30,986 nucleotides of DNA. It comes from a virus. Shown here piece after piece: positions 23,465-30,986 of this stretch. Location: the IMG/VR virus record IMGVR_UViG_3300021959_003684, positions 1 to 30,986 of that record. The stretch is one strand, 5' to 3'. The number at the start of each line of letters is the position of its first letter. The stretch's first letter is position 1. The position numbers were made by a program, and so were the translations under genes. The notes beneath the pieces are model-generated. The model did no database searches. It saw only the letters and a list, made by a program, of their open reading frames with translations, and was not told the origin of the DNA.

Positions 23465-25147
23465 TTACTTTTTCTTATTTTTCTTTGGGGCCATTAGGCC
23501 ACCTTTGTTACTTGCTGCCCAAGTGGAAGGATCACTTGCGTCAAACTCTTTACCACTGGCCTTGTAGTCTGACACTTGCTTATCAATTATCTTTTCCATG
23601 TCAGACTCACCTTGAGCCTTACTTCCAGTAAAAGACTTTAGGTCTTTGAATGGATCATCATCATTATTGCTACCCACTGACTGAGACATTACAATCTCTT
23701 CATCAGCAGCTTTTTGTTGAGCAGTTTGATTTCTGACTTCTGTAGCCCTAAGGTTATTTTTAATCATTTCAGGTGTATAAGTAATTCTACCTGTCTTAGG
23801 ATCTCTGTTGTATTTAAATCCCATTCTATCCATAACAGTTTGAGAATTCTTATTACTCTCACCTCTAATGTCATCAAGGAAATCTACAATAGCTGGTTGC
23901 TCAGCCATAAATTTTGAAATCATACCATCAATAGACTTAGCCTCTTCATCCATACCCTGAGCACGTGCAATCTCTGCTGCAGCTCTTAGGTTAGATACTT
24001 GACCTAAGGCCTGAGCACCTAGACCTATTCCTACTGCTGCAATACCAACGGGACCAGCAAGGGCTGAGAGACCTTGAAGTACACTTCTTTTACCTCTGCC
24101 CATTTGACCTTCAATAACACTATTTGCGTAGGCCATTGGATCGGACCAGTCTACATCCAGACCCCAGTCTTTAGAATCTTCACCCTTAACTGGATCAGGG
24201 AAGTCTGGCTTATCATCTTTGTTGCTTGCTTGAGCTTGAGACTGAGCTTGTTTAAGGGCAGAAGAGCCTTGTTCATAATAAGGAGGTTGAGTAAACTTCT
24301 CCATTGCTGGGTTCTTAAGCTTACCGTCAACAAACTCTACAATCTGTGTACTGCCATCTGCAGAGTTAACAAATGTTTTAAAGGTTGTTACGCTCTCTTG
24401 TTTTGCTTGTTGCCCTTGGTTATTAAAGGTAGAACCACCTACTACAGCAAAGGCTGAAGGATCAAAAGTAGAAGATGGGGCAGTTAGACCAGCCTGATTA
24501 AACCCTTGCATCATACCGCCTTGATTGGCCTGTACTGGTGCAGGTGTTTGACCCATGTTCTGTTGTACTTGTTGAGGGGATAACGGTTCCCCACCAATTC
24601 TACCATTCTGCTCCATACCCTGCAAGCCTGACTTTGCTTTGTTACGAAGATCCTCAAAGAAGTTCACTCCATAGAAACGAAGAACATCAGCAGGTACTAC
24701 GTACTCACCTTCAGACAGCATAGCAGGGATATCATCTCTGACTTCCTTAGCCATAGAACCAGGCGGGATTTCATTACCAGAAACAGGATCTTTCTTCATG
24801 CCATCGTCTTTGATGCCACCTTGCTTCATGAAGGCCATTTCCGTCTGATTGTTCATTACTTTCCCGCCTTGATTAAATTTTAAAGAGTCACTTCTTTCTC
24901 TTGCAGCCTGTAGGGCATCTTTTTTATTTTTGTGAACACTTGTGGGTTTGATAACCTCAGCATCTAACATCATTCTAAGGGTATCATCATCGTAAGAGTA
25001 ACCCTTATGGATTGTAGGTATGTTAATCCACTGGCCCTTATACTTAAAAGTAGTAGATTTTTCAGAGACCATTTCACCTTCAGACGTTTCGTACACATCT
25101 CTGCCTACTTGTGTCTTTGAGCCTGTCTTAGTTCCTACTTCAGCCAT
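23465..25147 (-). CDS. Virion protein with glycine-rich motifs and a hydrophobic helix
   Basis: A 560-residue protein. Residues 15-95 (SEKSTTFKYKGQWINIPTI, then KKDALQAARERSDSLKF) resemble a small domain found in many phage virion proteins. Residues about 140-170 have DDIPAMLSEGEYVVPADVLRFYG, which from memory recurs in marine phage structural proteins. NQGGMMQGF near residue 210 is shared with the 1,114-aa protein. A hydrophobic Gly/Ala stretch (SALAGPVGIAAVGIGLGAQ) at about 365-385 could insert in a membrane. The C-terminus is basic. It lies between the portal and scaffold genes; the 63-aa gene overlaps its start by 8 bases. A head-interior or ejected protein is likely; no precise function. 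Confidence 0.6.
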   Translation of the reverse strand: MAEVGTKTGSKTQVGRDVYETSEGEMVSEKSTTFKYKGQWINIPTIHKGYSYDDDTLRMMLDAEVIKPTSVHKNKKDALQAARERSDSLKFNQGGKVMNNQTEMAFMKQGGIKDDGMKKDPVSGNEIPPGSMAKEVRDDIPAMLSEGEYVVPADVLRFYGVNFFEDLRNKAKSGLQGMEQNGRIGGEPLSPQQVQQNMGQTPAPVQANQGGMMQGFNQAGLTAPSSTFDPSAFAVVGGSTFNNQGQQAKQESVTTFKTFVNSADGSTQIVEFVDGKLKNPAMEKFTQPPYYEQGSSALKQAQSQAQASNKDDKPDFPDPVKGEDSKDWGLDVDWSDPMAYANSVIEGQMGRGKRSVLQGLSALAGPVGIAAVGIGLGAQALGQVSNLRAAAEIARAQGMDEEAKSIDGMISKFMAEQPAIVDFLDDIRGESNKNSQTVMDRMGFKYNRDPKTGRITYTPEMIKNNLRATEVRNQTAQQKAADEEIVMSQSVGSNNDDDPFKDLKSFTGSKAQGESDMEKIIDKQVSDYKASGKEFDASDPSTWAASNKGGLMAPKKNKKK

Positions 25148-25331
25148 TTACTTTTTCCCTGAGATACTTAAAGTTATTTAAGCAAGCTGCCTGACCTTGT
25201 AACCTATACAGATCATCTGCAGATTGGGCTTGTTCCATCTGTCTGTGAACTTCGTGTAGTCTGGAATTAATCTCTGCAAGAAATGACTCCCAGAGATCTT
25301 TATTGTTCACTAAAGGTTTTAGATTATCCAT
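25140..25331 (-). CDS. Small conserved phage protein after portal
   Basis: A 63-residue helical protein (WESFLAEINSRLHEVHRQME, then LQGQAACLNNFKYLREKV). From memory, similar tiny proteins sit beside the portal gene in many podovirus-like phages, without an assigned function. Its start overlaps the portal stop by one base, and its end overlaps the next gene by 8 bases, so translation is probably coupled. It may assist portal or head assembly. Confidence 0.65.
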   Translation of the reverse strand: MDNLKPLVNNKDLWESFLAEINSRLHEVHRQMEQAQSADDLYRLQGQAACLNNFKYLREKVNG

Positions 25332-27448
25332 TACTGCGCTGGGCCTTGTCCTGTATTAGCTGAGAAACCAGGCTCACCAGGCGTAGGAGCCGTTCCTGTG
25401 CCCATTTGTCCTCCACCGGACCCTTGGGTGTCCTGAACCTGAACCCCTGCTGGAGCGCCCTGTGGGCCTGCCTGAGGAGGTGCTGGGGGTGGTGGGTTCT
25501 CTGCTTGGAACTTCTTGAGGATCTCAGCCTGAATTGCTGCATCTGTCATAGAGTTTGCTACCTTGTCAGGATCAAGATCCATAGAGCTTGCAATCTCACG
25601 GATAATATAATCCATTTTGGCAAAGGGTGCAAGTGCTGGGTTCTGGACTACACCCAAGAACTGCATCAGTCTCTGGCTACGTACTTCGTTAGCCATCAGG
25701 GACTGAGTACCCTCAGCCTTAACCTCAAGGTCACCCTTGATCTCAGGATCAAAGTCAAACTGCATATTGAAGCTAAAGAAGGCTTTACCTAAGGGTGACA
25801 GCAGATAGTCATCAATGTTCTTCACTACTGTACGAATAGATCCGTTAGCAGCAGACATGAGCATAGAGATACCAGAGGCTGTACGACCCACACCACTGAC
25901 GCCTGTCTGACCGTGTGCAAAAGATGGGAAGCCTGTAGACTCATCAGCAAGGACACGAGCCTTGTCAAACATCTGCATGTTCTCGTTAGACACGTTGGGG
26001 AACTTGGTTCCAAAGATGCTCTGTCCTGGTGCACCCCCTTGTCTTCTAAAGACTTTTCCTGGGTAGATAGACAAATCTTGACCTGGTACAAGGTTAGTTT
26101 CGTCAATCTCAATGATGAGGTTACCGGATAGTGCGGCATTGTCAACCGACATCCTCATAAAGCCATTCATGAGTGTTTGAGTATCGTCCATGTTCTCAGC
26201 AATACCAATACCAAAAAGAGAGTATGGGTTCACTTCAAAAGGAACTGCGTAGTAAGGAAGAATAGCAGGTGTGAAGGGGTTCATCACAAGACGTAGTACT
26301 TGACCGTTACAAACCCAAATGTTTACTGCGAGTTGTTCTTGATCCTTCAACTCTTTTGGGATGTCAATGTCATGATCTTCGAGAATGGTTGTATCGACAT
26401 AACCCCAGAACTCAAGAACATTAAATCTTTCTGATTTGCTGTCCTGATCTGCATCTTCCATGACTTGTTCCCACCACTCTTTGGTGTAGGACTCACCCAT
26501 GTCGATGGCTGTATCAATGGCGTTAGAACGGAAGAAAGGTCTTCTCTTTAGTCCTCTCATCTGAGAACGAGACATCTTGTGACGTTCAATGACATACTCA
26601 GCTTCATCCATGTTGTTAGCATCTGGGTCAGGGTAGAAGTTCCAGATAGAAACAGAGGATGTCTGAGGAATGGTCTTAAAGACTGGATCGTAGGTGCCTT
26701 CGTCATCCCAGTTTGGATATTCTTTATCAAGGGCAAATGGACCCTTCATGACACCAGTTCCAAACAAAGCACACTCAAAGGCTGTAGTACGTAGTTGTTT
26801 CTTGGCGTTAGACTCTTCTAGCTGATCATGGATCTTCTTTTCCATTTTCTTAGATGCTACAAGGGCTGGATGGAATGTAACCTGAGATGGGGTTGTACCT
26901 GGGCCATCCTTAAGGTCATCCATGACTGGTGCAAGCTTAGCCTTCATACCACCCAGACGTTCACTTAGATCAATGACAGTCTCACCTGGTCTAAGCTTTG
27001 TGTCTTCAGGGGTAAGTTCTGGACCAGTACCTGCAGCTTCTTTGACCTGAGGGTTGGACTCAAAGTGTACTGACTCAGCTACACCATCAGGAAGTGTAGT
27101 TGGGTTAATAGAAATAGGGAATTTGTGAGACCCAAAAAGAACGTCTACAATCTGCCCGTAAGCAGCAAGAACCTTTGTCTTGGTTACCTTAACAAAGATT
27201 TTACTCTTCTCAGTAGAGGTAAACTGTACGTCTGGTCCGTAGATACCACGATAGTTCTGGTATCCTTTGATCCATCTTTGCTCATCAGAGTACCTAGCTT
27301 TCTCAGCTTTAGAGAACCGTTCCTGAACAAAACCAGTAATTGTACCTACGGTAAGGTCTTCCTCACCCTCTTTAAAATCTTCAGCATAGGACGAAGACTC
27401 TTCATCAATGTAAAGCTCTTCTGATTCGTAGATGTCATCTTCTTCCAT
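25331..27448 (-). CDS. Portal protein
   Basis: A 705-residue protein directly after the large terminase, the usual portal place. Typical podovirus portal features are the N-terminal WIKGYQNYRGIYG and KTKVLAAYGQIVDVLFG region, a wing/clip region with WNFYPDPDANNMDEAEYVIERHKM, YAVPFEVNPYSLFGIGIAENM, and LADESTGFPSFAHGQTG leading to SGISMLMSAANGSI, which is the crown and stem helix region. The C-terminal about 60 residues are low-complexity Pro/Gly/Gln. It would form the dodecameric DNA gate at one capsid vertex. Ten bases separate it from the terminase stop. Confidence 0.85.
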   Translation of the reverse strand: MEEDDIYESEELYIDEESSSYAEDFKEGEEDLTVGTITGFVQERFSKAEKARYSDEQRWIKGYQNYRGIYGPDVQFTSTEKSKIFVKVTKTKVLAAYGQIVDVLFGSHKFPISINPTTLPDGVAESVHFESNPQVKEAAGTGPELTPEDTKLRPGETVIDLSERLGGMKAKLAPVMDDLKDGPGTTPSQVTFHPALVASKKMEKKIHDQLEESNAKKQLRTTAFECALFGTGVMKGPFALDKEYPNWDDEGTYDPVFKTIPQTSSVSIWNFYPDPDANNMDEAEYVIERHKMSRSQMRGLKRRPFFRSNAIDTAIDMGESYTKEWWEQVMEDADQDSKSERFNVLEFWGYVDTTILEDHDIDIPKELKDQEQLAVNIWVCNGQVLRLVMNPFTPAILPYYAVPFEVNPYSLFGIGIAENMDDTQTLMNGFMRMSVDNAALSGNLIIEIDETNLVPGQDLSIYPGKVFRRQGGAPGQSIFGTKFPNVSNENMQMFDKARVLADESTGFPSFAHGQTGVSGVGRTASGISMLMSAANGSIRTVVKNIDDYLLSPLGKAFFSFNMQFDFDPEIKGDLEVKAEGTQSLMANEVRSQRLMQFLGVVQNPALAPFAKMDYIIREIASSMDLDPDKVANSMTDAAIQAEILKKFQAENPPPPAPPQAGPQGAPAGVQVQDTQGSGGGQMGTGTAPTPGEPGFSANTGQGPAQ

Positions 27449-27458
27449 AGGTTATTCC

Positions 27459-29042
27459 TTAATATCCAAAAGTAGGATCAGAGGCTTGAAAGCCTGTTCG
27501 TTGTGATGCTGGGTCAAAGTCAAAGACGTTACTTCTTGGTCTAGTTTGCACACCGTATCTCAGGGCATCATACAAGTGATCTTCTGAGTGTGTGTCTACG
27601 TCTTCAGGGTTCTTCTTATCCAAGGGAATTGATGGTAACTGAGAAATAATATGCTTACAATTATCAAATATAACAAGTCTTGGTTCTTCTGTAAAGTCAT
27701 CAATCTGCAAACGTCTGTGTATTTCGTTTTTACCTGCTACACGAGATCCTCTGGATCTGTCTGCTGGTCTCCAACGGCAACCCTTAGTGATCATTTGCTC
27801 TGCTAGACTGGGGCCAGTATCCCCTCTATTATGCCAGAGGGAGGAGTCAAGAACACCATAACGGATCTTTTCCCCTTCCTCTATCTCCAAGATCATGTCA
27901 GCCAAGTCTGTCGCAAGTATTTTAGATACATATAGCTCTCTGTAGACAACTAGCTGTTCGGACCCTGGAACCACTGCAAACCATAAGACACCTGTGTAAG
28001 AGCTATAACCGTAGTCACAAGCTCTAAAACGAACCCAACTAGCTGGGATGTCATATGGTTCTGTTACGTGAATTCTTCTGTTAAATTCAGGGAAGGCTGC
28101 ACCTTCGTTAATATCCCAGTCACCTTCGAGCAACTGTCTTCTTTGGTGCTCAGGGAGGGATAAAAGGTTTGCCTCATACATACCATCTTCTGAGAGGTAC
28201 GGGTTATCAAAGAGGGTAGCTGGAATAAACTTACGTCTAAAGAGTGGTTCACCCTCTCTACTGTGGCCACTAGGCCAACAAATAGTCTCGCCATTCTCGT
28301 CTGTAGCCCAGAAGGGATCGTTTGGTATACCTGGGTCAATGAAGTGTTTTTTAACCCATTGGTGACCTGGGCCACCTGGGTTTGACGTTGCTCTCATGTA
28401 GAGAGGTAAGCCACTTGCCTTTGTTGCACGAAGCCGTGATCGCATATATGACCACGCATAGGGGCTAGGCCATTGAGTTAATTCATCAAAACCAATCCAG
28501 TTAAAGGCTTGACCTTGGTATCTCATAACATCGTCATCACGATCAAGGTAAGACATCCAGAGTGTAGCTCCGTTAGGGGCAACCCAAGTCTTATCTCTCT
28601 CCATAAACTTAATACCTGGGATAGCCCGTGGGTACAATTGCTTGGATACTGAGATAAGTTCCCGTAGTTCCTCTGTACTTCTACGTACAATAAGCATTCT
28701 GGCGTGAGGGTTACTGAAATATCTTACAGGATCAGCTATCAGACTGTAGCTCTTACCGCCACCAGCTGCGCCACCGTAAAGTACCTCTTGCTCAGTAGCC
28801 GCCAAGAACTTAGTTTGAGGTCCAGGATTAGGTTCAAAGATAATATCTCTCTGAACCTCTTCAACTTCACTCTTCTGTACTTCCAGTGTCTGACCAACCG
28901 TCACCAAAGATTCGTTTGGTACCTCTACCACCGAGTCTTTGCTTTTCGATTTTCTCCGCTTTCCTTGACGCTTCTTGGTACCTTTTGGCATACTTGCGGT
29001 AACTGGAAGAGGCACGCCTTCTTTTTTCTTCAATCCTGACAC
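27459..29042 (-). CDS. terL: Terminase large subunit
   Basis: A DNA-packaging motor of up to 527 residues. It has an ATPase domain with Walker A YGGAAGGGKS near residues 89-98, Walker B WIGFDEL and the coupling TSNPGG. The nuclease domain has acidic residues in FRACDYGY, YGVLDSS and HLYDALRYG. The first about 65 residues are basic and lie in a different frame over the end of the upstream gene. The ORF opens with GTG (29042); the next in-frame ATG is 28991. Neither has a good ribosome site, so the true start is uncertain, but the overlap must be at least 125 bases unless a weaker codon is used. Confidence 0.92.
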   Translation of the reverse strand: MSGLKKKEGVPLPVTASMPKGTKKRQGKRRKSKSKDSVVEVPNESLVTVGQTLEVQKSEVEEVQRDIIFEPNPGPQTKFLAATEQEVLYGGAAGGGKSYSLIADPVRYFSNPHARMLIVRRSTEELRELISVSKQLYPRAIPGIKFMERDKTWVAPNGATLWMSYLDRDDDVMRYQGQAFNWIGFDELTQWPSPYAWSYMRSRLRATKASGLPLYMRATSNPGGPGHQWVKKHFIDPGIPNDPFWATDENGETICWPSGHSREGEPLFRRKFIPATLFDNPYLSEDGMYEANLLSLPEHQRRQLLEGDWDINEGAAFPEFNRRIHVTEPYDIPASWVRFRACDYGYSSYTGVLWFAVVPGSEQLVVYRELYVSKILATDLADMILEIEEGEKIRYGVLDSSLWHNRGDTGPSLAEQMITKGCRWRPADRSRGSRVAGKNEIHRRLQIDDFTEEPRLVIFDNCKHIISQLPSIPLDKKNPEDVDTHSEDHLYDALRYGVQTRPRSNVFDFDPASQRTGFQASDPTFGY

Positions 29043-29340
29043 GTTTGTCTAACCCTACATGTGAGATATACCTGCCAGATTGATCACTCAGCCACTTGGC
29101 TACTTGCCTTAGGCTGTAATCTTTCAGGAATAACTTTGCTTTTTCTAAAAGTTCTAATTCTTCTGGGATAGGTATTAGTAGGTCTATATCTTCTTCATCT
29201 TGTTTGTAACCAAAAGGTACATGTCTTCCTACTCTGATGATAGGATACCACTCACCGTTTTCTCCTCTGAGTGGTATCTGCCAGTCTACGTCAGTTGGGT
29301 AGGTATTCTTTGAAGCCCTGGCAGTCTTAACCTTAGGCAT
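28867..29340 (-). CDS. Conserved terminase-linked protein with helix-turn-helix-like segment
   Basis: A 157-residue protein. WQIPLRGENGEWYPIIRVGRHVPFGY followed by DLLIPIPEELELLEKAK recalls proteins that precede the large terminase in marine phages. The stretch DYSLRQVAKWLSDQSG and YISHVGLDKRV looks like a recombinase-type helix-turn-helix. The last 60 residues are very basic and helical. DNA recognition for packaging is plausible, and it could share or carry the small-terminase role. It overlaps its upstream neighbour by 8 bases and the terL frame by 125-176 bases. Confidence 0.7.
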   Translation of the reverse strand: MPKVKTARASKNTYPTDVDWQIPLRGENGEWYPIIRVGRHVPFGYKQDEEDIDLLIPIPEELELLEKAKLFLKDYSLRQVAKWLSDQSGRYISHVGLDKRVRIEEKRRRASSSYRKYAKRYQEASRKAEKIEKQRLGGRGTKRIFGDGWSDTGSTEE

Positions 29341-29698
29341 CTGAATCCTTAGAAGGTAAAATAAATAGAGGCTCTGATGACTTAACCTCTACCTTCTCTG
29401 TTTTAGTGAAACCTGCTCTATCTAAGATATCTTTAGCAGCCATCATCTTCTCTTTGACACCCAGATCTGTAGGGTCAGCCATTACACTGAACATAGTGTA
29501 AGCAGCCTTAGTAGAAGACTGAGCAATAAACTTCTTGGTTAGTTCAGCAATTTCATCAGTCAAAGAGTTGACAACACTGGTTGAGGAAACAGCATCAGAG
29601 TAACCCGCAAGCTTTTTAGCTTTGATCGGATCACCCTTAGCTTCCTCAAACAGAACATTCAAGAATGTTTGCTGCTTATCTGTTAATGTCCTGCCCAT
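29333..29698 (-). CDS. Terminase small subunit candidate
   Basis: A 121-residue protein starting GRTLTDKQQTFLNVLFEE, followed by DPIKAKKLAGYSD, which matches the N-terminal DNA-binding domain of phage small terminases (a K-Q-x-x-F helix then AxxAGYS). A central helical oligomerisation region (AELTKKFIAQSSTKAAYTMFSVMADP) and a flexible C-terminus follow. It lies two genes before terL. It starts inside the last 23 bases of the DUF1127 gene. Confidence 0.75.
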   Translation of the reverse strand: MGRTLTDKQQTFLNVLFEEAKGDPIKAKKLAGYSDAVSSTSVVNSLTDEIAELTKKFIAQSSTKAAYTMFSVMADPTDLGVKEKMMAAKDILDRAGFTKTEKVEVKSSEPLFILPSKDSDA

Positions 29699-29843
29699 AT
29701 ACTGTGCGCCTTATTTCAGTTCGTGAAATACCGATATCACGTAGCTCTTTGTTTGACATATTCTGAAGAATCCAGAAATCTGCTCGTCTTTGTTGAGAGT
29801 CTTGAATTGATTTTAGTGCTGAACTTGCCCATACTTTAAACAT
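29676..29843 (-). CDS. DUF1127-family small protein
   Basis: A 55-residue basic protein, MFKVWASSAL to the end QDINR. RRADFWILQNMSNKELRDIGISRTEIRR matches the DUF1127 (YjiS-like) pattern: Arg-rich lead, Leu-rich helix, then (L/K)xDIGISRxxI. The ribosome site GGAGA is well spaced from the ATG at 29843. It is the first gene after the promoter at 29908-29936 and overlaps the small-terminase candidate by 23 bases. In alphaproteobacteria, DUF1127 proteins are small Arg-rich proteins reported to bind RNA and to affect RNA turnover and phosphate or stress physiology. A phage copy may act on host RNA metabolism, or simply drive coupled translation. Confidence 0.8.
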   Translation of the reverse strand: MFKVWASSALKSIQDSQQRRADFWILQNMSNKELRDIGISRTEIRRTVYGQDINR

Positions 29844-29867
29844 GATAGTCTCCATTAGATTTTATCT

Positions 29868-29884
29868 GTGGTTGAATTAACCAC
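29868..29884 (-). other. Leader hairpin before the DUF1127/terminase operon
   Basis: GUGGUU pairs with AACCAC around a 5-base loop in minus-strand RNA, about 17 bases downstream of the predicted transcript start and 25 bases before the DUF1127 ATG. Confidence 0.5.
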
Positions 29885-29907
29885 CGGAGACTAGTTATAT
29901 AAGTTTA

Positions 29908-29936
29908 GTTATACCATACTACATACAATATTGCAA
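29908..29936 (-). promoter_or_regulatory. Sigma70-like promoter of the terminase operon
   Basis: On the minus strand, TTGCAA (29936-29931), a 17-base spacer and TATAAC (29913-29908). The -10 box is the same as at the capsid promoter. It lies in the 98-base gap between the 119-aa gene and the DUF1127 gene. The -35 is weaker (four of six). Confidence 0.5.
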
Positions 29937-29941
29937 CCCCG

Positions 29942-30301
29942 TTACCCGATTGGAACAAAGGTCTCTGTTACAGTAAGAATAGTATCAATATGACCAGCAC
30001 TTGTTGGGGTCACTTGTATCTTATCACCTGGCTGTAGAACTAGATCAATTTGATTGAAACTAACATAGTCACCAGCATTAAGACTTTTACCTTTTAGGAA
30101 ATGAGAAGTGTAGCTATCAGCTGCAATATACCATTCTACTTCAATAGTATTAGTGGAAGCACCCCCATTTACTACATGGATAAAAGTGACCTCTGCCACA
30201 GCATTAGCAGGGCAAACATACACGTCTTCTACACTTGTACCTGAATTGTGCCCATAAACAGACTTAATACGTGCAGGTTTACCTTGCTGAGTGAATGACA
30301 T
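29942..30301 (-). CDS. Probable beta-sandwich virion protein
   Basis: A 119-residue protein predicted by pattern to be all-beta: ARIKSVYGHNSGTS, EVTFIHVVNGGAST, EVEWYIAADS, LNAGDYVSFNQIDLVLQPGDKIQVTPTSAGHIDTILTVTE. From memory, small proteins of this kind appear among head or tail genes of marine phages, sometimes as capsid decoration. No catalytic residues are visible. Its start overlaps the previous stop by one base. Confidence 0.6.
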   Translation of the reverse strand: MSFTQQGKPARIKSVYGHNSGTSVEDVYVCPANAVAEVTFIHVVNGGASTNTIEVEWYIAADSYTSHFLKGKSLNAGDYVSFNQIDLVLQPGDKIQVTPTSAGHIDTILTVTETFVPIG

Positions 30302-30579
30302 TACTTCTTCAATACCTTTTTGGCTGTCTTAACTACCCAAGCCTCATTGACCTCAGTAGTAGGATCATCAGCAATGAAGTGACCATTCTCGTCACGTGCT
30401 CTTTCAAGAACAGGATCAGGAGTAGCCTTAGCTTTAGGCTTTGTTTTCTTCTTTGGTTTGTCTTGACCTGCCAAGAAGTCTAGGACAGCAGCATCTTTAG
30501 TTTGCCACTCCCCATAGACTTTCTCAGCTAAGACATCACCACGAGGGCTTAGAACTCTATCACCTTCAAGCTTGAACAT
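30301..30579 (-). CDS. Small hypothetical protein with a conserved C-terminal DDPTTxxNEAW motif
   Basis: A 92-residue protein with a structured N-terminus (MFKLEGDRVLSPRGDVLAEK), a Lys/Pro-rich linker (KPKKKTKPKAKATPDP) and a C-terminal motif GHFIADDPTTEVNEAWV. I recall that motif in small proteins of other marine phages, without function. TAATG junctions at both ends show tight coupling with its neighbours. Confidence 0.6.
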   Translation of the reverse strand: MFKLEGDRVLSPRGDVLAEKVYGEWQTKDAAVLDFLAGQDKPKKKTKPKAKATPDPVLERARDENGHFIADDPTTEVNEAWVVKTAKKVLKK

Positions 30580-30986
30580 TACCGAGTGCCTCGTCTTGTT
30601 TTCTTTTGACCTTTGAAGAGAACGTTACCCTTTGAAACTTCCTTGAGAGAAGGAGGTAATCCAAGTTTAATTCTTTCTGCTCTACTCATACTATCCCAAC
30701 GTTCTTTAGTATATCTTTTAGCACGAGAAGCCATTGCAGCAAGCTCTTCAGTTACAGCACCCTTAATTCTTGCGGTAGCAGCTTTACCCTTAGGGGACAA
30801 CTTAGGTGCTTTCAGACCAGAAGCTCTCATGTCAGCAAGAGTTTTATAACCTGCCTTAACTTCGTTGTTTCTTCTTTGCTTACTGGTAGGAGACTCAATG
30901 TCAGTTCTACGTTTTCTTACCTCAGCTGCACCGTCACCACGACCACCTGCAAGAAGGCTCTTGGACTCTATTTTACCGCCTGCGGG
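30579..30986 (-). CDS. Basic hypothetical protein, 5' end outside window or at 30830
   Basis: The frame is open to the right edge (136 codons). An internal ATG at 30830 could start an 83-residue protein, but the upstream reading (GGRGDGAAEVRKRRTDIE, then NNEVKAGYKTLADM) is similar in character and contiguous, so a longer protein is likely. It is very basic and helical, ending GQKKTRRGTR. DNA- or RNA-binding is possible. No family recognised. Confidence 0.5.
   Translation of the reverse strand, partial: PAGGKIESKSLLAGGRGDGAAEVRKRRTDIESPTSKQRRNNEVKAGYKTLADMRASGLKAPKLSPKGKAATARIKGAVTEELAAMASRAKRYTKERWDSMSRAERIKLGLPPSLKEVSKGNVLFKGQKKTRRGTR

Noticed and set aside
1-30986. Prophage or integrated element
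   Set aside because: No integrase, attachment repeat, tRNA or bacterial flanking gene is visible; all genes fit one phage structural region plus the sugar cassette.

Overview
This window looks like the structural half of the genome of a short-tailed (podovirus-type) bacteriophage, probably marine, with G+C by eye in the low 40s percent. Almost every gene is on the minus strand and tightly packed, with many start/stop overlaps of 1 to 11 bases, so the genes should be read from high to low coordinates. I recognise a large terminase, portal, scaffold, major capsid protein, a head-tail adaptor, a P22 gp10-like tail protein, a repetitive tail fibre and a lytic transglycosylase. I see no sheath, tape measure or tail tube. 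The replication half, any integrase and any RNA polymerase lie outside the window. The host cannot be named. A small DUF1127 protein hints at an alphaproteobacterial connection.

Layout from right to left. 30986-29942: three small genes, one probably a virion surface protein. 29843-27459: DUF1127 protein, small-terminase candidate, a conserved terminase-linked protein and the large terminase. 27448-22459: portal, a 63-aa protein, a 560-aa virion protein and the scaffold. 22454-21141: promoter, structured leader and major capsid protein. 21068-13318: adaptor, gp10-like protein, a 1,238-aa fibre, and two extremely cysteine-rich proteins of 485 and 97 aa. 13300-7683: a seven-gene sugar cassette with its own promoter. 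7648-1: internal or ejection proteins, including a 1,114-aa protein with a long array of 11-residue repeats and a transglycosylase.

The sugar cassette is the most distinctive part. It encodes HldE split into two proteins (kinase and adenylyltransferase), a GmhB-like phosphatase, HldD, a cupin, a NodU-type O-carbamoyltransferase and a GT9 (heptosyltransferase-type) glycosyltransferase. Together they could make ADP-L-glycero-D-manno-heptose from the heptose 7-phosphate stage, transfer it and carbamoylate it. Only the first enzyme, GmhA, is missing. gmhB is the only plus-strand gene in the window and has its own sigma70-like promoter. The likely use is remodelling of the host surface or of the virion; that is inference.

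Four sigma70-like promoters can be read in gaps (one plus, three minus). Each of the three minus promoters is followed by a leader hairpin, and an A/T-rich word, CTAAACT followed by TATA, recurs in the same three gaps. No tRNA, rRNA, CRISPR array or insertion sequence was seen, and no gene-free stretch exceeds 300 bases.
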